DNA from: Asterella californica
Lineage: Eukaryota > Streptophyta > Marchantiopsida > Marchantiales > Aytoniaceae
Reading direction: 5' to 3'
Assembly (NCBI GenBank): GCA_036924285.1
Contig: JAYKYS010000010.1
Coordinates: forward strand, 10,515,001 to 10,579,000
Length of the DNA: 64,000 bases
Positions 63,380-64,000 of this stretch are shown here, in pieces. The notes below the pieces were generated by a model. The model did not search any database, was not told the origin of the DNA, and saw only the letters and a list, made by a program, of their open reading frames with translations. The translations under genes and the position numbers were made by a program. The stretch's first letter is position 1, and each line of letters starts with the position of its first letter.

Positions 63380-64000
63380 AAGTTCTAAGATCTGTCCAAA
63401 CTCACAAACACGCGGGATTTGTCTAGAAATCCCGTCTTCTCACACAACCACACGGCTTCCCGAACCCTTCAGAAGGTGCTCTAGAGCCAAACATACAACT
63501 ACTACTTAAAATACCACACAAATATCCACTGAGAAGTCCGAGAGATGATTACTGCTTTCAGATTACGGCTTCTCGTCTTCCCACGACGGTCTTATCGAAG
63601 CAATTCTCGGCTTCTAAGGGTTCAACTCGGCTTTTGACACCTCCAGAAGACTGTCCCTGCTTCGTAGATGTCAAATTACTACTCCCTATCACACATTGCT
63701 CTTACAATTTCCAACGGGGTTAGATTAATCACAGGGTGTATGTCTCTTGTAGCCTTCCCAGGTTCTGCATACGGAAACGGTCTTCCGGCAACACTACAAC
63801 GACATTTTCATTCACTGATACTCAATCGAAGCTTCGAAAATCCAATAGAAGAAGATAGGAAAATGAGAAAATGAGAAAAGATGAGATAGTCCGTAACTAA
63901 CAAGCCATCCCTGCTTGTAATAATTTGGGGAAGAAGACTACAGATCTACTTACAGTTACACTGTCTTTCAGTCGAGTATGTCGTCTTCTATTGTGGAAAG
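63380..64000. other. Start of another GTCTTC/GAAGAC-containing segment
   Basis: GTCTTC and CTTCTCGG words become frequent again (about 63432, 63573, 63593, 63930 and 63985), suggesting a further, probably minus-oriented, member of the GAAGAC-rich family at the window edge. No coding recognised. Confidence 0.4.

Overview
The window reads as nuclear DNA of a land plant, most likely a bryophyte and perhaps a liverwort. Two observations support this: a single-exon plant-type UDP-glucose dehydrogenase (UGD) gene present twice, and retroelement families (Ty3 polyproteins beside coiled-coil ORFs, a LINE with an ADDTH reverse-transcriptase box) of types I associate with bryophyte genomes. The taxonomic call is inference. 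There are no operons or ribosome-binding sites, and I see no CRISPR array or intact tRNA gene.

Only three genes look intact: UGD copy 1 (17150-18601, +), UGD copy 2 (49021-50472, +) and a signal-peptide-peptidase-like intramembrane aspartyl protease with a plastid-transit-like N-terminus (22444-20906, -). The UGD genes lie in a direct duplication of about 2.8-2.9 kb (16547-19365 and 48395-51290), about 31.9 kb apart. By hand count the coding parts differ at about 13 bases and one residue, while the flanks have drifted and carry indels.

Most of the rest is decayed mobile DNA. 1-4933 is a Ty3 element (gag, protease, RT, RNase H, integrase) saturated with the hexamer GAAGAC/GTCTTC. 4934-12590 looks nested: two GAAGAC-rich ORF pieces (7034-7693 and 9999-11600, the second joined to an integrase) are separated by about 2.3 kb that lacks the motif and carries its own TATA box and a pair of small ORFs. 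12841-14340 (-) is a hAT-type transposase relic. 14520-15410 is a degenerate tandem array. After the first UGD copy comes a roughly 95-bp fragment of plastid-type 16S rRNA (19808-19902, -). 22.6-29.5 kb is gene-poor. 29.6-32.2 kb holds an LTR, a coiled-coil ORF and a second LTR-like region rich in CGAAG/CTTCG. 32.5-39.4 kb has related LTRs in opposite orientation enclosing a + strand gag-protease fragment (with a second copy of the small-ORF pair) and a - strand gag-protease-RT-RNase H fragment. 43.2-44.0 kb is a large inverted repeat carrying hairpins. 45.5-47.8 kb is a LINE relic. 52-57.5 kb is a patchwork of tandem repeats, a hairpin array and a tandem duplication of about 1.2 kb. 58.0-62.9 kb is a nearly full-length but broken Ty3 element whose LTR matches the one at 29.6 kb.

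The signals most worth following are: the pair of small ORFs (starting MDGG and MDLN) conserved as protein between two otherwise different retroelement leaders; the hexamer saturation that marks particular elements; three perfect or near-perfect inverted copies of native sequence that look like template-switch events; and the dispersed palindromic hairpins.
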